In this document: positions 19,465-28,153 of the stretch, in pieces | Layout: the number at the start of each line of letters is the position of its first letter | Position numbering within the stretch: the stretch's first letter is position 1 | Source: Marinobacter fonticola | GTDB lineage: Bacteria > Pseudomonadota > Gammaproteobacteria > Pseudomonadales > Oleiphilaceae | Length of the DNA stretch: 64,000 bases | Direction: 5' to 3' | NCBI RefSeq assembly: GCF_008122265.1 | Contig: NZ_CP043042.1 | Span: 2,666,001-2,730,000, forward strand | Position numbers and translations under genes: made by a program | Notes under the pieces: model-generated | The model's database searches: none | The model's input: the letters and a program-made list of their open reading frames with translations, nothing else | Told to the model about the DNA's origin: nothing

Positions 19465-19698
19465 TCAGGTATGCGCGACAATGTAGTCGATCGCATCCTG
19501 GACACTGGTGAGCTTCTCCGCTTCTTCATCGGGAATCTCGGTCTCGAATTCCTCTTCGAGAGCCATAACCAGCTCAACGGTGTCCAGTGAATCGGCGCCC
19601 AGATCCTCTACGAAAGAAGATGTGCTCTGAACTTCAGACTCCTTCACGCCCAGTTGTTCGCAAACAATCTTCTTTACGCGCTCTTCGACTGTACTCAT
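19465..19698 (-). CDS. acpP: Acyl carrier protein
   Basis: A 77-residue acidic carrier protein; its phosphopantetheine arm holds growing acyl chains. The attachment serine is in [20 protein letters not shown] (DSL motif). The start [18 protein letters not shown] at ATG 19698 has GAGGAAA upstream; codons further back are not ACP. Standing between fabG and fabF, with a strong terminator after it, is the usual arrangement. Confidence 0.97.
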   Translation of the reverse strand: MSTVEERVKKIVCEQLGVKESEVQSTSSFVEDLGADSLDTVELVMALEEEFETEIPDEEAEKLTSVQDAIDYIVAHT

Positions 19699-19818
19699 AT
19701 TTTCCTCACTTAAATCGCAACCAAGCACAAATTTGCGTGCAGTTTAGTTTAATCCCCACCCGCAAACAAGCAGGGTTTGAAGCTAAAGGCTTGTTGTTCA
19801 AGGGATTACAACAAGACT

Positions 19819-20562
19819 TTATCCCATGAACATACCACCATTCACGTTAATCGATTCACCTGTAATGTAGGCTGCTTCCGGCGATGCCAGGAATGCGACG
19901 ACGGCAGCGACCTCCTCAGGCTCTCCCAGACGGCCGGCAGGAATGACACTCATCATAGCGTCCCTCTGGCCATCGTCCAGTTTCTTTGTCATATCCGTAT
20001 CAATAAATCCCGGCGCAACGCAGTTTACCGTGATACCCCGATTCGCCATTTCTTTGGCAAGACTACGCGTCATACCCTCAACTCCGGCCTTGGCGGCGCA
20101 GTAGTTGACCTGGCCCGGATTGCCCATGCCGGCCACTACAGAGCTGATATTGACGATCCGCCCCCAGCGCGCCTTGCCCATACCTCGAAGCACGACTTTG
20201 CTGGTGCGAAAGACGGAACTGAGATTTGTGCCAATCACCGCATCCCAGTCATCTTCCTTCATCCGCATAAGCAGATTGTCACGGGTAATACCCGCGTTAT
20301 TAACGAGGATCAGAGGCGCTCCGGATTTTTCCGCGATTGCCTTAAGTCCGGCATCGACACTCGCGGCATCCGAGACATCCATGACCAGGCCGTAACCGTT
20401 TTCTTTGCGGGATTTAAAGTCTTCGGTAATGGCATCGGCACCATGCTGCGTCGTTGCCGTGCCAACGACTTCAGCGCCTCGCGCTGCGAGGGCCCTAGCG
20501 ATAGCGCGACCGATTCCACGACTGGCACCCGTAACCAGGGCTACCTTGCCTTCAAGCGACAT
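19819..20562 (-). CDS. fabG: 3-oxoacyl-ACP reductase
   Basis: A 247-residue short-chain dehydrogenase that reduces 3-oxoacyl-ACP with NADPH. Visible motifs are the cofactor site VTGASRGIGRAIA (about residues 10-22), NNAGITRDNLLMRM, and the catalytic Ser-Tyr-Lys set in NISSVVAGMGNPGQVNYCAAKAG-like order (quoted in parts: NISSV, then YCAAK). The C-terminal GESINVNGGMFMG closes the fold. It lies 40 bases after fabD and 120 bases before acpP. Confidence 0.97.
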   Translation of the reverse strand: MSLEGKVALVTGASRGIGRAIARALAARGAEVVGTATTQHGADAITEDFKSRKENGYGLVMDVSDAASVDAGLKAIAEKSGAPLILVNNAGITRDNLLMRMKEDDWDAVIGTNLSSVFRTSKVVLRGMGKARWGRIVNISSVVAGMGNPGQVNYCAAKAGVEGMTRSLAKEMANRGITVNCVAPGFIDTDMTKKLDDGQRDAMMSVIPAGRLGEPEEVAAVVAFLASPEAAYITGESINVNGGMFMG

Positions 20563-20602
20563 AACGCTTTCCTTCTCCTGAGTGCTTACTTGACCCGAGT
20601 GC

Positions 20603-21538
20603 TTACTTGGAAAATCCGTCGATGGCCTTTTGCAGAGCGTCGGGATTATCTATAGCAAATGTAGTCAGATTTCGGTCGACACGCTTAGCCAAGCCCGCGA
20701 GAACCTTACCAGCGCCACATTCAACTGCAACCGAAACGTCCTCTTCCGTCAGGTAGCGTACAGAATCAGCCCACTGGACCGGAGAATAAAGCTGACGCAG
20801 CAAATTCTGCTTGAGCGCATCGCGATCCTGTTCCGGTGCAGCGTTGACATTCTGCACCACCGGCATGACAGCATCATTGAAACTAACGTCTTCCAGAGCC
20901 TTTGCCAGTTCCTCCGCCGCAGGCTGCATCAATTCACAATGAGAGGGCACGCTTACCGGAAGCGGCAACGCCCGCTTGGCACCCTTACCCTTACAGATTT
21001 CGATGGCGCGGTCCACCGCGGATGCATTGCCGGCGATCACCACCTGGCCGGGGGAATTGAAATTGACCGCAGCCACGACCTCGCCTGCGGCAGCCTCCTC
21101 GCAGGCTGCGATAACCACGTCATCCTCAAGACCCAGCACGGCGGCCATGCGCCCCTTGCCTGCCGGTACGGCGCTCTGCATGAGCTCACCCCGGAGACGA
21201 ACCAACTTGACCGCATCAAAAAAGTTAAGGCTTTCGGCCGCTACCAGCGCACTGTACTCGCCTAGGCTATGACCTGCCAGGAAGTCAGGTCTATCGCCGC
21301 CTGCCACAAACCATTGGCGCCATAGAGCGACACTGGCGGCTAGCAACGCCGGCTGGGTCACGGCAGTGGCATTGAGTTCCTCTTCAGGACCATTCTGACA
21401 AATAGACCAAAGATCGAAGCCCAACACTTGCGAGGCCTCGGAGAATGTCTGTGCAACGATCGGCCAAGCTTCCGACGCTTCAGCAAGCATGCCTACTGAT
21501 TGCGATCCCTGACCTGGGAAAAGAAATGCTGATTTCAT
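20603..21538 (-). CDS. fabD: Malonyl-CoA:ACP transacylase
   Basis: A 311-residue transacylase that loads malonyl groups on ACP. The N-terminus AFLFPGQGSQSVGML, the nucleophile elbow LAGHSLGEYSALVAAE (Ser near 92) and the catalytic His in VSVPSHCELMQPAAEEL are all present. Length is normal. It follows plsX after about 190 bases and precedes fabG by 40 bases. Confidence 0.97.
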   Translation of the reverse strand: MKSAFLFPGQGSQSVGMLAEASEAWPIVAQTFSEASQVLGFDLWSICQNGPEEELNATAVTQPALLAASVALWRQWFVAGGDRPDFLAGHSLGEYSALVAAESLNFFDAVKLVRLRGELMQSAVPAGKGRMAAVLGLEDDVVIAACEEAAAGEVVAAVNFNSPGQVVIAGNASAVDRAIEICKGKGAKRALPLPVSVPSHCELMQPAAEELAKALEDVSFNDAVMPVVQNVNAAPEQDRDALKQNLLRQLYSPVQWADSVRYLTEEDVSVAVECGAGKVLAGLAKRVDRNLTTFAIDNPDALQKAIDGFSK

Positions 21539-21727
21539 AGCGCGCAGTCTACCCCTGTTTCTTGCCTAAGAAGATTAGCCAATGGTACAAGCCTTTTCTC
21601 CTCAAAACACGGGTCTGGAGCTTGATACTTTTCAGGAAACTTCAGACTAGCGCCCTCTAACACAAGGATCTGCCAGTTAATTCGCCACCTAATGCGTGTC
21701 GCCGGCGGTTCTTAACCAAACAGTGCA

Positions 21728-22729
21728 CTAGAACATCAATTCGTCCAACTGCTCGTTGATACGACGAGGAACTTCGAGACTGACTTCGCGACCCGCCTGG
21801 CGGATAGCCGCAAGCATGGCCCGCTCGTTGGCATTGCCATGGCTTTTGATGACGACGCCCTGCAAACCAAGCAGGCTGGCGCCGTTGTGACGAGAGGGAT
21901 CGATGGTCTTGAGTAGGCGCGTGAGGGTCGGGCGCGCCAGCCAGCCGACAACGCGGCCGTAGAGGGTCCGGGTAAAGGTTTGGTCGAGCAGTTCCATCAA
22001 CATGCTCGCCACGCCCTCGCCGGTTTTCAGGGCGATATTGCCGACGAAACCGTCGCAAACCACCACGTCGGCCACGTCGCGAAAAAGGTCGCTACCTTCG
22101 ACATAGCCAATGTAATTGAGATTCTCGGCCTGGGCGAGCATATGCGAAGCGAGCCGGACCTGCTCGTTACCCTTGATTTCCTCCTCGCCCACATTGAGAA
22201 GCGCAACCCGGGGCTCTTGCAAGTTGTTGACTGCCGAGGCCATTAACGAGCCCATCAAGGCATACTGATATAGGTTCTCAGCAGAGGCGTCGACGTTAGC
22301 GCCCAGATCCAGCACGTGACAGCGACCACGCAAGGAAGGAATCAACTTGACGATAGCCGGCCGCTCGATACCCGGATACATCCGCAACAACGAGCGCCCG
22401 AAGGCCATAAGCGCGCCGGTATTGCCCGCACTGACACACCCTTGAGCTTCGCCGTCGCGCACCAGGCGCAAAGCGACAGCCATCGAAGAGTGTTGTTTAT
22501 GCCGCAGGGCATGGGACGGACGTTCGTTCATCCGAACGATGTCGACCGCTTCGACAATCCGAATTCGAGGGTGGGGCTCTAACAGAGAAGCCTCAAGCTC
22601 ACTCTGTTGTCCAACCAGAATGATGCTCAAGGCTTCGTTTTCTCGCACAGCGTCAAGCGCTGCCGAGACTGCGACGGCGGGACCGCGGTCGCCGCTCATC
22701 GCATCTATGGCAATGGTGATTGAGTTCAC
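21728..22729 (-). CDS. plsX: Phosphate acyltransferase PlsX
   Basis: A 333-residue cytoplasmic enzyme that makes acyl-phosphate from acyl-ACP, feeding PlsY in phospholipid synthesis. The signature N-terminus is IAIDAMSGDRGPAVAVSAAL, with GCVSAGNTGALMAFG near residue 100, VLDLGANVDA, and VCDGFVGNIALKTGEG in the second half. It follows rpmF by about 60 bases in the usual rpmF-plsX-fabD order. Confidence 0.96.
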   Translation of the reverse strand: MNSITIAIDAMSGDRGPAVAVSAALDAVRENEALSIILVGQQSELEASLLEPHPRIRIVEAVDIVRMNERPSHALRHKQHSSMAVALRLVRDGEAQGCVSAGNTGALMAFGRSLLRMYPGIERPAIVKLIPSLRGRCHVLDLGANVDASAENLYQYALMGSLMASAVNNLQEPRVALLNVGEEEIKGNEQVRLASHMLAQAENLNYIGYVEGSDLFRDVADVVVCDGFVGNIALKTGEGVASMLMELLDQTFTRTLYGRVVGWLARPTLTRLLKTIDPSRHNGASLLGLQGVVIKSHGNANERAMLAAIRQAGREVSLEVPRRINEQLDELMF

Positions 22730-22793
22730 CCTTTACCTATCATGCAGTGGTGCATTCAGACAGTGACCCAAAAATCAGGCCGCGCCAGGACGA

Positions 22794-22973
22794 TTACTCG
22801 TCGCCGGACTCAATCACCTGCTTCCCACGATAGAAACCGTCGGGAGACACGTGGTGACGACGATGCACTTCACCGGTAGTGGACTCCACTGACAGCGTAG
22901 GCTTGCTCAACGCATCGTGAGAACGACGCATGCCGCGCTTGGAGCGGGTCTTACGGTTCTGTTGTACAGCCAT
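22794..22973 (-). CDS. rpmF: 50S ribosomal protein L32
   Basis: A 59-residue basic protein starting [20 protein letters not shown] and ending KQVIESGDE, a clear L32. It has no zinc-binding cysteines, as in the E. coli protein. TTTTACTCCTGA on the plus strand just before the start reads as an AGGAG ribosome site. It sits between yceD and plsX, the standard gammaproteobacterial linkage of ribosome and lipid genes. Confidence 0.96.
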   Translation of the reverse strand: MAVQQNRKTRSKRGMRRSHDALSKPTLSVESTTGEVHRRHHVSPDGFYRGKQVIESGDE

Positions 22974-23100
22974 GGTTTTACTCCTGAGCTAAAAAATAAC
23001 AAGTCGTCGGCTAAACCGGTTGGGTTGCCGACCGGGTCCGTGACGCACTGTTGATGAGTGACTCTGATTGGCAAATCTAACGCCTGAATCGCCCCATCAA

Positions 23101-23649
23101 TCAGTGATCGTCTTTTTTCTTTTTGAGTTCCGCTAGCACGCTGAACGGATTCTCACGCTGTTCCGGTTCTGAATCGGGCGCTTCGTCCGCCTCGCCTTCA
23201 AAAGCTTCCAGTGTACTCGACGCCGGGCACTCTTCCCTTTCGTGCAGGGGGTAAGGTGGCACAACCAGCAACAACTCATCCTCTACCAACTGCCAGAGAT
23301 CCGCCTGAAAATTATCCATCAGGAACGGCTCCAGATCCCTCGGCAGCTGACGTGCCTGCTCATCACCGATCACCAAGCCCAGCGTGAACGCCGAGGTCAG
23401 TGTCGTATGCATGGGCGACATGCAGCGCTGGCATTCCAGTACAACCGGTGCTTCCAGGCGGCCTTCAACAACACGCCGTCTTTCAGCGTCCATCCCAAAC
23501 TGCAAATGAGCACTGACGTCGCCATCCGATTCCACCAGAATGTCTGCGAAACGGGATAGCGAGCGTAAGGCAATGACCCCTTCTAGACGGGCATTTTGCT
23601 CCGCCAGTTTATTGGGATCGATAGTCCGGGGCAGTTCGGCATTCGACAT
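23101..23649 (-). CDS. yceD: YceD/DUF177 protein, 23S rRNA accumulation protein
   Basis: A 182-residue acidic protein of the DUF177 family, linked in E. coli and plants to 23S rRNA accumulation. Recognisable parts are LEAPVVLECQRCMSPMHTTL, with the conserved CxxC pair, and the acidic LVEDELLLVVPPYPLHEREECP region. The C-terminus ends NPFSVLAELKKKKDDH, as is common. It is the first gene of the rpmF-plsX-fab run and is divergent from maf; the 142-base gap between them should hold both promoters. Confidence 0.9.
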   Translation of the reverse strand: MSNAELPRTIDPNKLAEQNARLEGVIALRSLSRFADILVESDGDVSAHLQFGMDAERRRVVEGRLEAPVVLECQRCMSPMHTTLTSAFTLGLVIGDEQARQLPRDLEPFLMDNFQADLWQLVEDELLLVVPPYPLHEREECPASSTLEAFEGEADEAPDSEPEQRENPFSVLAELKKKKDDH

Positions 23650-23791
23650 AGGCGCGCAATTTTAGGGTGCTGCCAGGCCCCTGTCAAAGAGTTCTGCGCG
23701 TTATTTCGGCAACTACACAGATGCGGACGGGGATTTCAGCGGGCCGCACCGTCCGGTATGCTCAACGAAACCATCAGCCACAGGATTCAGT

Positions 23792-24409
23792 GTGACCGCC
23801 AAACCCCTGCTTCTCGCATCCTCGTCCCCCTACCGAAAGGCCCTACTCGAGCGCTTGCACATTCCATTCACATGCGCCTCGCCGGACATCGATGAAACGC
23901 CGAAGCCCGGCGAAAACGGCGAAGAGCTTGCGGTACGACTGGCCGAGGAGAAAGCGACCGCCCTGGCCGACCGCTATCCGGGCCATTTGATCATCGGCTC
24001 AGACCAGGTCGCGCAACTCGAGGACGGCACCTTACTGGCGAAGCCCGGCAATCACGAGAAAGCCTGCCAACAGTTGGCAGCCTGCAGCGGGCAGTCCGTG
24101 CTATTCCTGACCGGCCTGGCGCTGATGGACGCCGACACAGGTAGCACCTGGAGCGTCTGCGAACCCTTTCGCGTGCACTTCAGGACTCTGGAGAAAGAGG
24201 ATATCGACCAGTACCTGAGCGTGGAGCAGCCTTACGACTGCGCCGGCAGCTTCCGCATGGAGGGCCTGGGAATCGCCTTATTCAAGGGTTTCGAGGGACG
24301 CGACCCCAATAGCCTGGTGGGCCTGCCCCTCATTGCCCTGGTAGATTTACTTAAGGAACAGAAAATCTACCCGTTGTCGATCGCCTACCGAAGCTCCAGG
24401 CGGGACTGA
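23792..24409 (+). CDS. maf: Maf-family nucleotide pyrophosphatase (YceF-like)
   Basis: A 205-residue house-cleaning pyrophosphatase that hydrolyses modified nucleoside triphosphates; YceF-type members favour 7-methyl-GTP. It starts at GTG with LLLASSSPYRKALLERLHIP, and has DETPKPGENGEELAVRLAEEKA, IIGSDQVAQLEDGTLLAKPG and YDCAGSFRMEGLGIALF. Position next to yceD and rpmF supports the YceF subtype. Its 3' end overlaps the convergent sppA by 25 bases. Confidence 0.93.
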   Translation: MTAKPLLLASSSPYRKALLERLHIPFTCASPDIDETPKPGENGEELAVRLAEEKATALADRYPGHLIIGSDQVAQLEDGTLLAKPGNHEKACQQLAACSGQSVLFLTGLALMDADTGSTWSVCEPFRVHFRTLEKEDIDQYLSVEQPYDCAGSFRMEGLGIALFKGFEGRDPNSLVGLPLIALVDLLKEQKIYPLSIAYRSSRRD

Positions 24410-25416
24410 ATGAGCGCATTGGCGAGCCCGCTTCCTACAGAAACGCCGAGTTCGTCGATCAACTGTTTGAACGGTGACGGGCGATGACTGTAGTCCACCA
24501 GATCCTCCTGGCCGATGATGTCCCGAGCGACATAGCTGGCGCTACCCAGTCCGTCGACCAGACCCAGGCCGAGCGCCTGCTCTCCCGTCCAGATCAGCCC
24601 GCTGAACAACTCCTTGCTGTCTTTCAGGCGGTCACCCCGCCCTTCCCTAACTTGCTCGATAAACTGCTGATGCGTGGTGTCGAGCACTTCATTCCAGAAG
24701 CTGACCTCCTCAGGCTCTTCCGGGGAAAACGGGTCCAGGAACGCCTTGTGCTCACCCGACGTGTAAAGCCGCCGATCGACACCCACCTTATCCATTAAAC
24801 CGGTAAAGCCGAAGCCACCGGCAACGACGCCAATGGAGCCAACCAGACTCGCCTTATCGGCATAAATTTCGTCGGCTGCCGCAGCAATGTAGTAAGCGCC
24901 CGACGCACCAATATCGGCAATAACCGCGTAGACTTTCTTGTCCGGATGCACTTGGCGCAGGCGCTCGATCTCATCGTTAATATAGCCGGACTGCACCGGA
25001 CTGCCGCCAGGACTGTTGATTCGCAAAACGATAGCCTTGGCGTCCGGCGCCTCGAACGCGTCTCGCAACGCCCCGACGATACTGTCGGCATTCGCCTCTT
25101 CCTCGGACGCGATTGGCCCCCGGATTTCAATCAGCGCCGTATGTTCGCCGACGGCATCGCCAAGCCCGCTTTCCACCGGCGCTTTAAGCATGAACAGCAG
25201 CGCAAACAGATAAACAAACGTCAGAACCTTAAAGAATATGCCCCAGCGCCGACTCTTACGCTGCTCCGACTGCAGGGACATCACCAACTTCTCAATCAGT
25301 TTCCAGTCCCGGCGGCTCTCGGGTCGAGACGCGCCATCCTTGCTCGCCTCCGGCTCGGGACGCTGCTCCTGCGAACCACCCCAACTGCTTTTACCATCAT
25401 TATCCCAGTCAGACAT
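24385..25416 (-). CDS. sppA: Signal peptide peptidase SppA (short form)
   Basis: A 343-residue inner-membrane serine protease that clears cleaved signal peptides. A cytoplasmic N-terminus of about 60 polar residues is followed by one membrane segment (WGIFFKVLTFVYLFALLFML). The S49 domain carries the likely nucleophile in DIGASGAYYIAAAADEIYAD and the general-base lysine in YTSGEHKAFLDPF. I chose ATG 25416 with GGAAGAGG upstream. It follows the HAD phosphatase gene in the rluC-HAD-sppA order seen in Pseudomonas relatives. Confidence 0.92.
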   Translation of the reverse strand: MSDWDNDGKSSWGGSQEQRPEPEASKDGASRPESRRDWKLIEKLVMSLQSEQRKSRRWGIFFKVLTFVYLFALLFMLKAPVESGLGDAVGEHTALIEIRGPIASEEEANADSIVGALRDAFEAPDAKAIVLRINSPGGSPVQSGYINDEIERLRQVHPDKKVYAVIADIGASGAYYIAAAADEIYADKASLVGSIGVVAGGFGFTGLMDKVGVDRRLYTSGEHKAFLDPFSPEEPEEVSFWNEVLDTTHQQFIEQVREGRGDRLKDSKELFSGLIWTGEQALGLGLVDGLGSASYVARDIIGQEDLVDYSHRPSPFKQLIDELGVSVGSGLANALIQSRLELR

Positions 25417-25540
25417 ACCTCTTCCTTTTATGCATCGAACCGGCACACCAAGAGCCGATCCTTTCTAAACGCCAAGCCAGACACTTAACCCTTAAACCAA
25501 GCACCTAGCCTTCGGCCTACCCTAAGCCAGACCTTTAAAA

Positions 25541-26191
25541 CTAAGCCAAGTACAGAGCCTGGCGTAATGCCGCCATATCGCTGGCAACGGCGGCCGGCGC
25601 GAACTCCTCCAGTCGCGCCCGGGGATGCACACCCCATTCGACGCCGATGGCAGGCATGCCGATACGTTGCGCCATATCCATGTCGTAAATGGTGTCGCCA
25701 ATCATCACTGCCTCGCCGGGCTCTATGCCGAAATGCTCGACAATCTCCATCAACATAGCGGGATCCGGCTTGGAGCGCGTTTCGTCCGCGCAACGGGTGA
25801 CGGCAAAATGAGCGCCCAAGCCGCTGCTCTCCAGCGCCCTTGCCAACCCCCGGCGACTCTTGCCCGTGGCTACTGCGAGCTGGGCATTGGCACCCGCCAG
25901 CTCTGCCAGCAACTCGCTGATACCGGCAAACACGTTCTGCGGCGTTGTTTGCTTACTAAAAAAATAGCGCCCATAGCCTTCCCGGATCGCCTGAATTTCA
26001 TCCATCGCCAGACCTGGATAAAGCGTCTGCAACGCCTCGATGATCCCCAGACCGATAATATCCTTGTAGGCATCACGCTCCAGCGCCGGAAAGCCCAACT
26101 CAGTGGCCGCGAGATGAAGACTATCGGCAATATGGTCGACGGAATCGATCAACGTTCCATCCCAGTCGAAAATTACAATCTTGGGGGTCAT
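25541..26191 (-). CDS. HAD-IA family hydrolase, phosphoglycolate-phosphatase-like
   Basis: A 216-residue phosphatase of the haloacid dehalogenase superfamily. Motif I is IFDWDGTLIDSVD at residues 6-18, motif II the Thr of LAVATGKSRRG, and motif IV GDTIYDMDMAQRIGM. The helical cap is between motifs I and II. The substrate is not readable; orthologues beside rluC are usually annotated as Gph-like. It lies downstream of rluC with palindromic element B between the two genes, its ATG being about 30 bases from the element edge. Confidence 0.88.
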   Translation of the reverse strand: MTPKIVIFDWDGTLIDSVDHIADSLHLAATELGFPALERDAYKDIIGLGIIEALQTLYPGLAMDEIQAIREGYGRYFFSKQTTPQNVFAGISELLAELAGANAQLAVATGKSRRGLARALESSGLGAHFAVTRCADETRSKPDPAMLMEIVEHFGIEPGEAVMIGDTIYDMDMAQRIGMPAIGVEWGVHPRARLEEFAPAAVASDMAALRQALYLA

Positions 26192-26219
26192 GTAATGACT
26201 GACTCCAAATCAGTTTTAG

Positions 26220-26485
26220 GGAACCTCTGATTAAGTCTATTGGCGAGTCTGCAAGCGTTGAGAAGCTCAGTGGCAAGGCGCGGTTCGCCGGTAATGGCCT
26301 GAGCCCTTACCAAGAGCCGCAACGCAGCCAATGAGCTTCTCAACGCTTGCCCGCAGGGGCTTTCCCTGAAAACCGGACTCCGCGTTGAGCCTTCTTGAAA
26401 GGCAACCAGCCTTCCCGTGAAGCCTCGCCTTGATTCCGGTTTTCAGGGAAAGCCAGAATCGCCAATAGACTTAATCAGAGGTTCC
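26220..26485 (-). repeat. Composite palindromic element B (inverted copy of element A)
   Basis: This 266-bp element has terminal inverted repeats of 32 bp with one mismatch (26220-26251 and 26454-26485) and is flanked by exact TTAG on both sides (26216-26219 and 26486-26489). Read on the minus strand it aligns with element A from end to end. The beta stem is 26251-26269 pairing with 26332-26350; the alpha stem is 26358-26376 pairing with 26436-26454. Stem sequences differ from A, yet pairing is preserved. The right end is only six bases from the rluC stop codon, so it lies inside the rluC-HAD transcription unit. Confidence 0.9.
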
Positions 26486-26490
26486 TTAGA

Positions 26491-27546
26491 TTAATCAGAA
26501 ACACCGGCGCCCGAACGACGAACCCGAAGTCGCTCCAGCATCGCAGCAAAACCGGCCTCGTGGGGAGCTTCGAAACGGGCCTGCTGGCCATCGGGCAACG
26601 TCAGCTCCAATGCAAAGGCATGGAGCATCAACCGCTGACCGCCTTGAGCGCGGAAGGCCTTCAGGCTCACGTCATCCATATACTTGTCGTCACCGGCGAT
26701 CGGATGCCCGCCGAAGGCACAATGCACACGAATCTGGTGGGTTCGCCCTGTTACAGGAAAAGCTTGCACGAGGCTGTAGCCGTCAAACAGTTCCAGCACT
26801 TGAAAACGCGTCAGCGCCACCTTGCCGGCGTTAGAGACCCGGACCATACGTTCTCCGGAACGCAGCTCGAAACGCTCCAGTGGCGCATCCACACTGGAAC
26901 AGCTAGCCGGCCAGTGGCCCGCAACCAGCGTGTGGTATAGCTTGGTGACGCGCTTACCCCGGATTTCGTCCTGCAGGTGGCGCAGTGCCGAGCGCTTCTT
27001 GGCCACCATGATCAGACCCGATGTATCACGATCCAGGCGATGCACCAACTCCAGAAACCGGGCATCCGGCCGGGCAGCGCGCAGCGCTTCGATTAAGCCA
27101 AAGCTGAGACCGCTCCCACCGTGAACCGCCATCCCCTGGGGCTTGTTGATCACCAGCAGTTGATCGTTCTCGAAAATCACCGCCCCCTCGACCAGCTTAC
27201 GGACCTTGGCACTCGGCGCCGGAACCTCCGGCTTTTCTTTCTGAACCACAGGCGGTATACGCACCTCATCGCCGGCGGCAAGGCGGGTATCAGGTTTGCA
27301 GCGCTTTTTGTTGATCCGCACTTCGCCTTTACGCACGATGCGATAGACTACACTACGGGGAACGCCCTTGAGCTGTGTGATGAGAAAGTTGTCCAGGCGC
27401 TGTCCGGCGCCTTCTTCATCGATACGGACCCAGCGCACCTCCGACTTTTGCGGCACAGTTTCTGGCCGTTCGCTCTGATGCCTATCAGGCAGGCGTCGCT
27501 GCGCGGCGGGTTTAGGGCGTTTTGTGTTGGAAGCTTGCCTGGGCAT
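26491..27546 (-). CDS. rluC: 23S rRNA pseudouridine synthase RluC
   Basis: A 351-residue RluA-family enzyme that makes pseudouridine in 23S rRNA (positions 955, 2504 and 2580 in E. coli). An S4 RNA-binding domain (about residues 40-100, QRLDNFLITQLKGVPRSVVY) precedes the synthase domain, whose catalytic aspartate is in ELVHRLDRDTSGLIMVAKK. The N-terminal 35 residues are basic. ATG 27546 is used; a TTG eight codons earlier is possible. Divergent orientation to rne is the familiar rluC/rne arrangement. Element B lies immediately after its stop. Confidence 0.94.
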   Translation of the reverse strand: MPRQASNTKRPKPAAQRRLPDRHQSERPETVPQKSEVRWVRIDEEGAGQRLDNFLITQLKGVPRSVVYRIVRKGEVRINKKRCKPDTRLAAGDEVRIPPVVQKEKPEVPAPSAKVRKLVEGAVIFENDQLLVINKPQGMAVHGGSGLSFGLIEALRAARPDARFLELVHRLDRDTSGLIMVAKKRSALRHLQDEIRGKRVTKLYHTLVAGHWPASCSSVDAPLERFELRSGERMVRVSNAGKVALTRFQVLELFDGYSLVQAFPVTGRTHQIRVHCAFGGHPIAGDDKYMDDVSLKAFRAQGGQRLMLHAFALELTLPDGQQARFEAPHEAGFAAMLERLRVRRSGAGVSD

Positions 27547-28153
27547 GATGCTGCGTGGTTCCGGGTACAACGGTGCGGGATTGACGGGTCGGAGGATTGC
27601 TGTTATGTTCCGGCCTGCTTTATATGCTCAGAATCGACCCCTAAATCTCGGTGGCCGATTCAAGCGAGCCCGAAGTATACCGACACTATTTGAATCTTTG
27701 AAAGCCGGTGGTCAAGACTTTGAAAGCCGATGGGCTAACAAGCCTGACCAGCGCGCCGAGCAGAAGGCACCTCCTCAACGCCTGTAGATCTTTTTGGGGT
27801 CCAGGGTTTGGGTAGGACGTGTTCAATCCGCACGGAAAACCGGCGGGTGACATCGCGAAGAATCATTGCAATCACGCCGGACCGGGCCGTCCAGCTTACG
27901 AATATGACGTGAGACCTTGGCGCCGGTGTGAACTTGAACTGGATAGCATGCGTCAATTGACACTGAATCGTTACGGTTACGCCCTGCAATTGGTGGAAAG
28001 ACAAGCCGTTAGCCTTCTCAGGAACTGTGGACGGGTTACCGCCGCCGCCTGATTGTGTCCGGCTGCCATAGTTGCAGCCAGCAGCATCCTACCTCGCCGA
28101 TGAACGCCAGTTTGGCCGGTTTCCGTCGTTAACCGACAGGAAACTCGTTCTTC
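27547..28153. promoter_or_regulatory. rluC/rne divergent control region and long rne leader
   Basis: This 607-base region separates rluC (minus) from rne (plus) and has no protein gene I can support. RNase E commonly controls its own message through a long structured 5' leader, and the length fits that. A direct repeat, CTTTGAAAGCCGGTGG and CTTTGAAAGCCGATGG, lies at about 27696-27733. GC-rich pairing potential exists at 28025-28050 near ACGGGTTACCGCCGCCGCC. I cannot fix transcription starts from sequence alone. Confidence 0.5.

Noticed and set aside
22794..22973. L32 without zinc cysteines as a zinc-starvation paralogue
   Set aside because: The E. coli L32 also lacks them; this is the normal form in its normal place.
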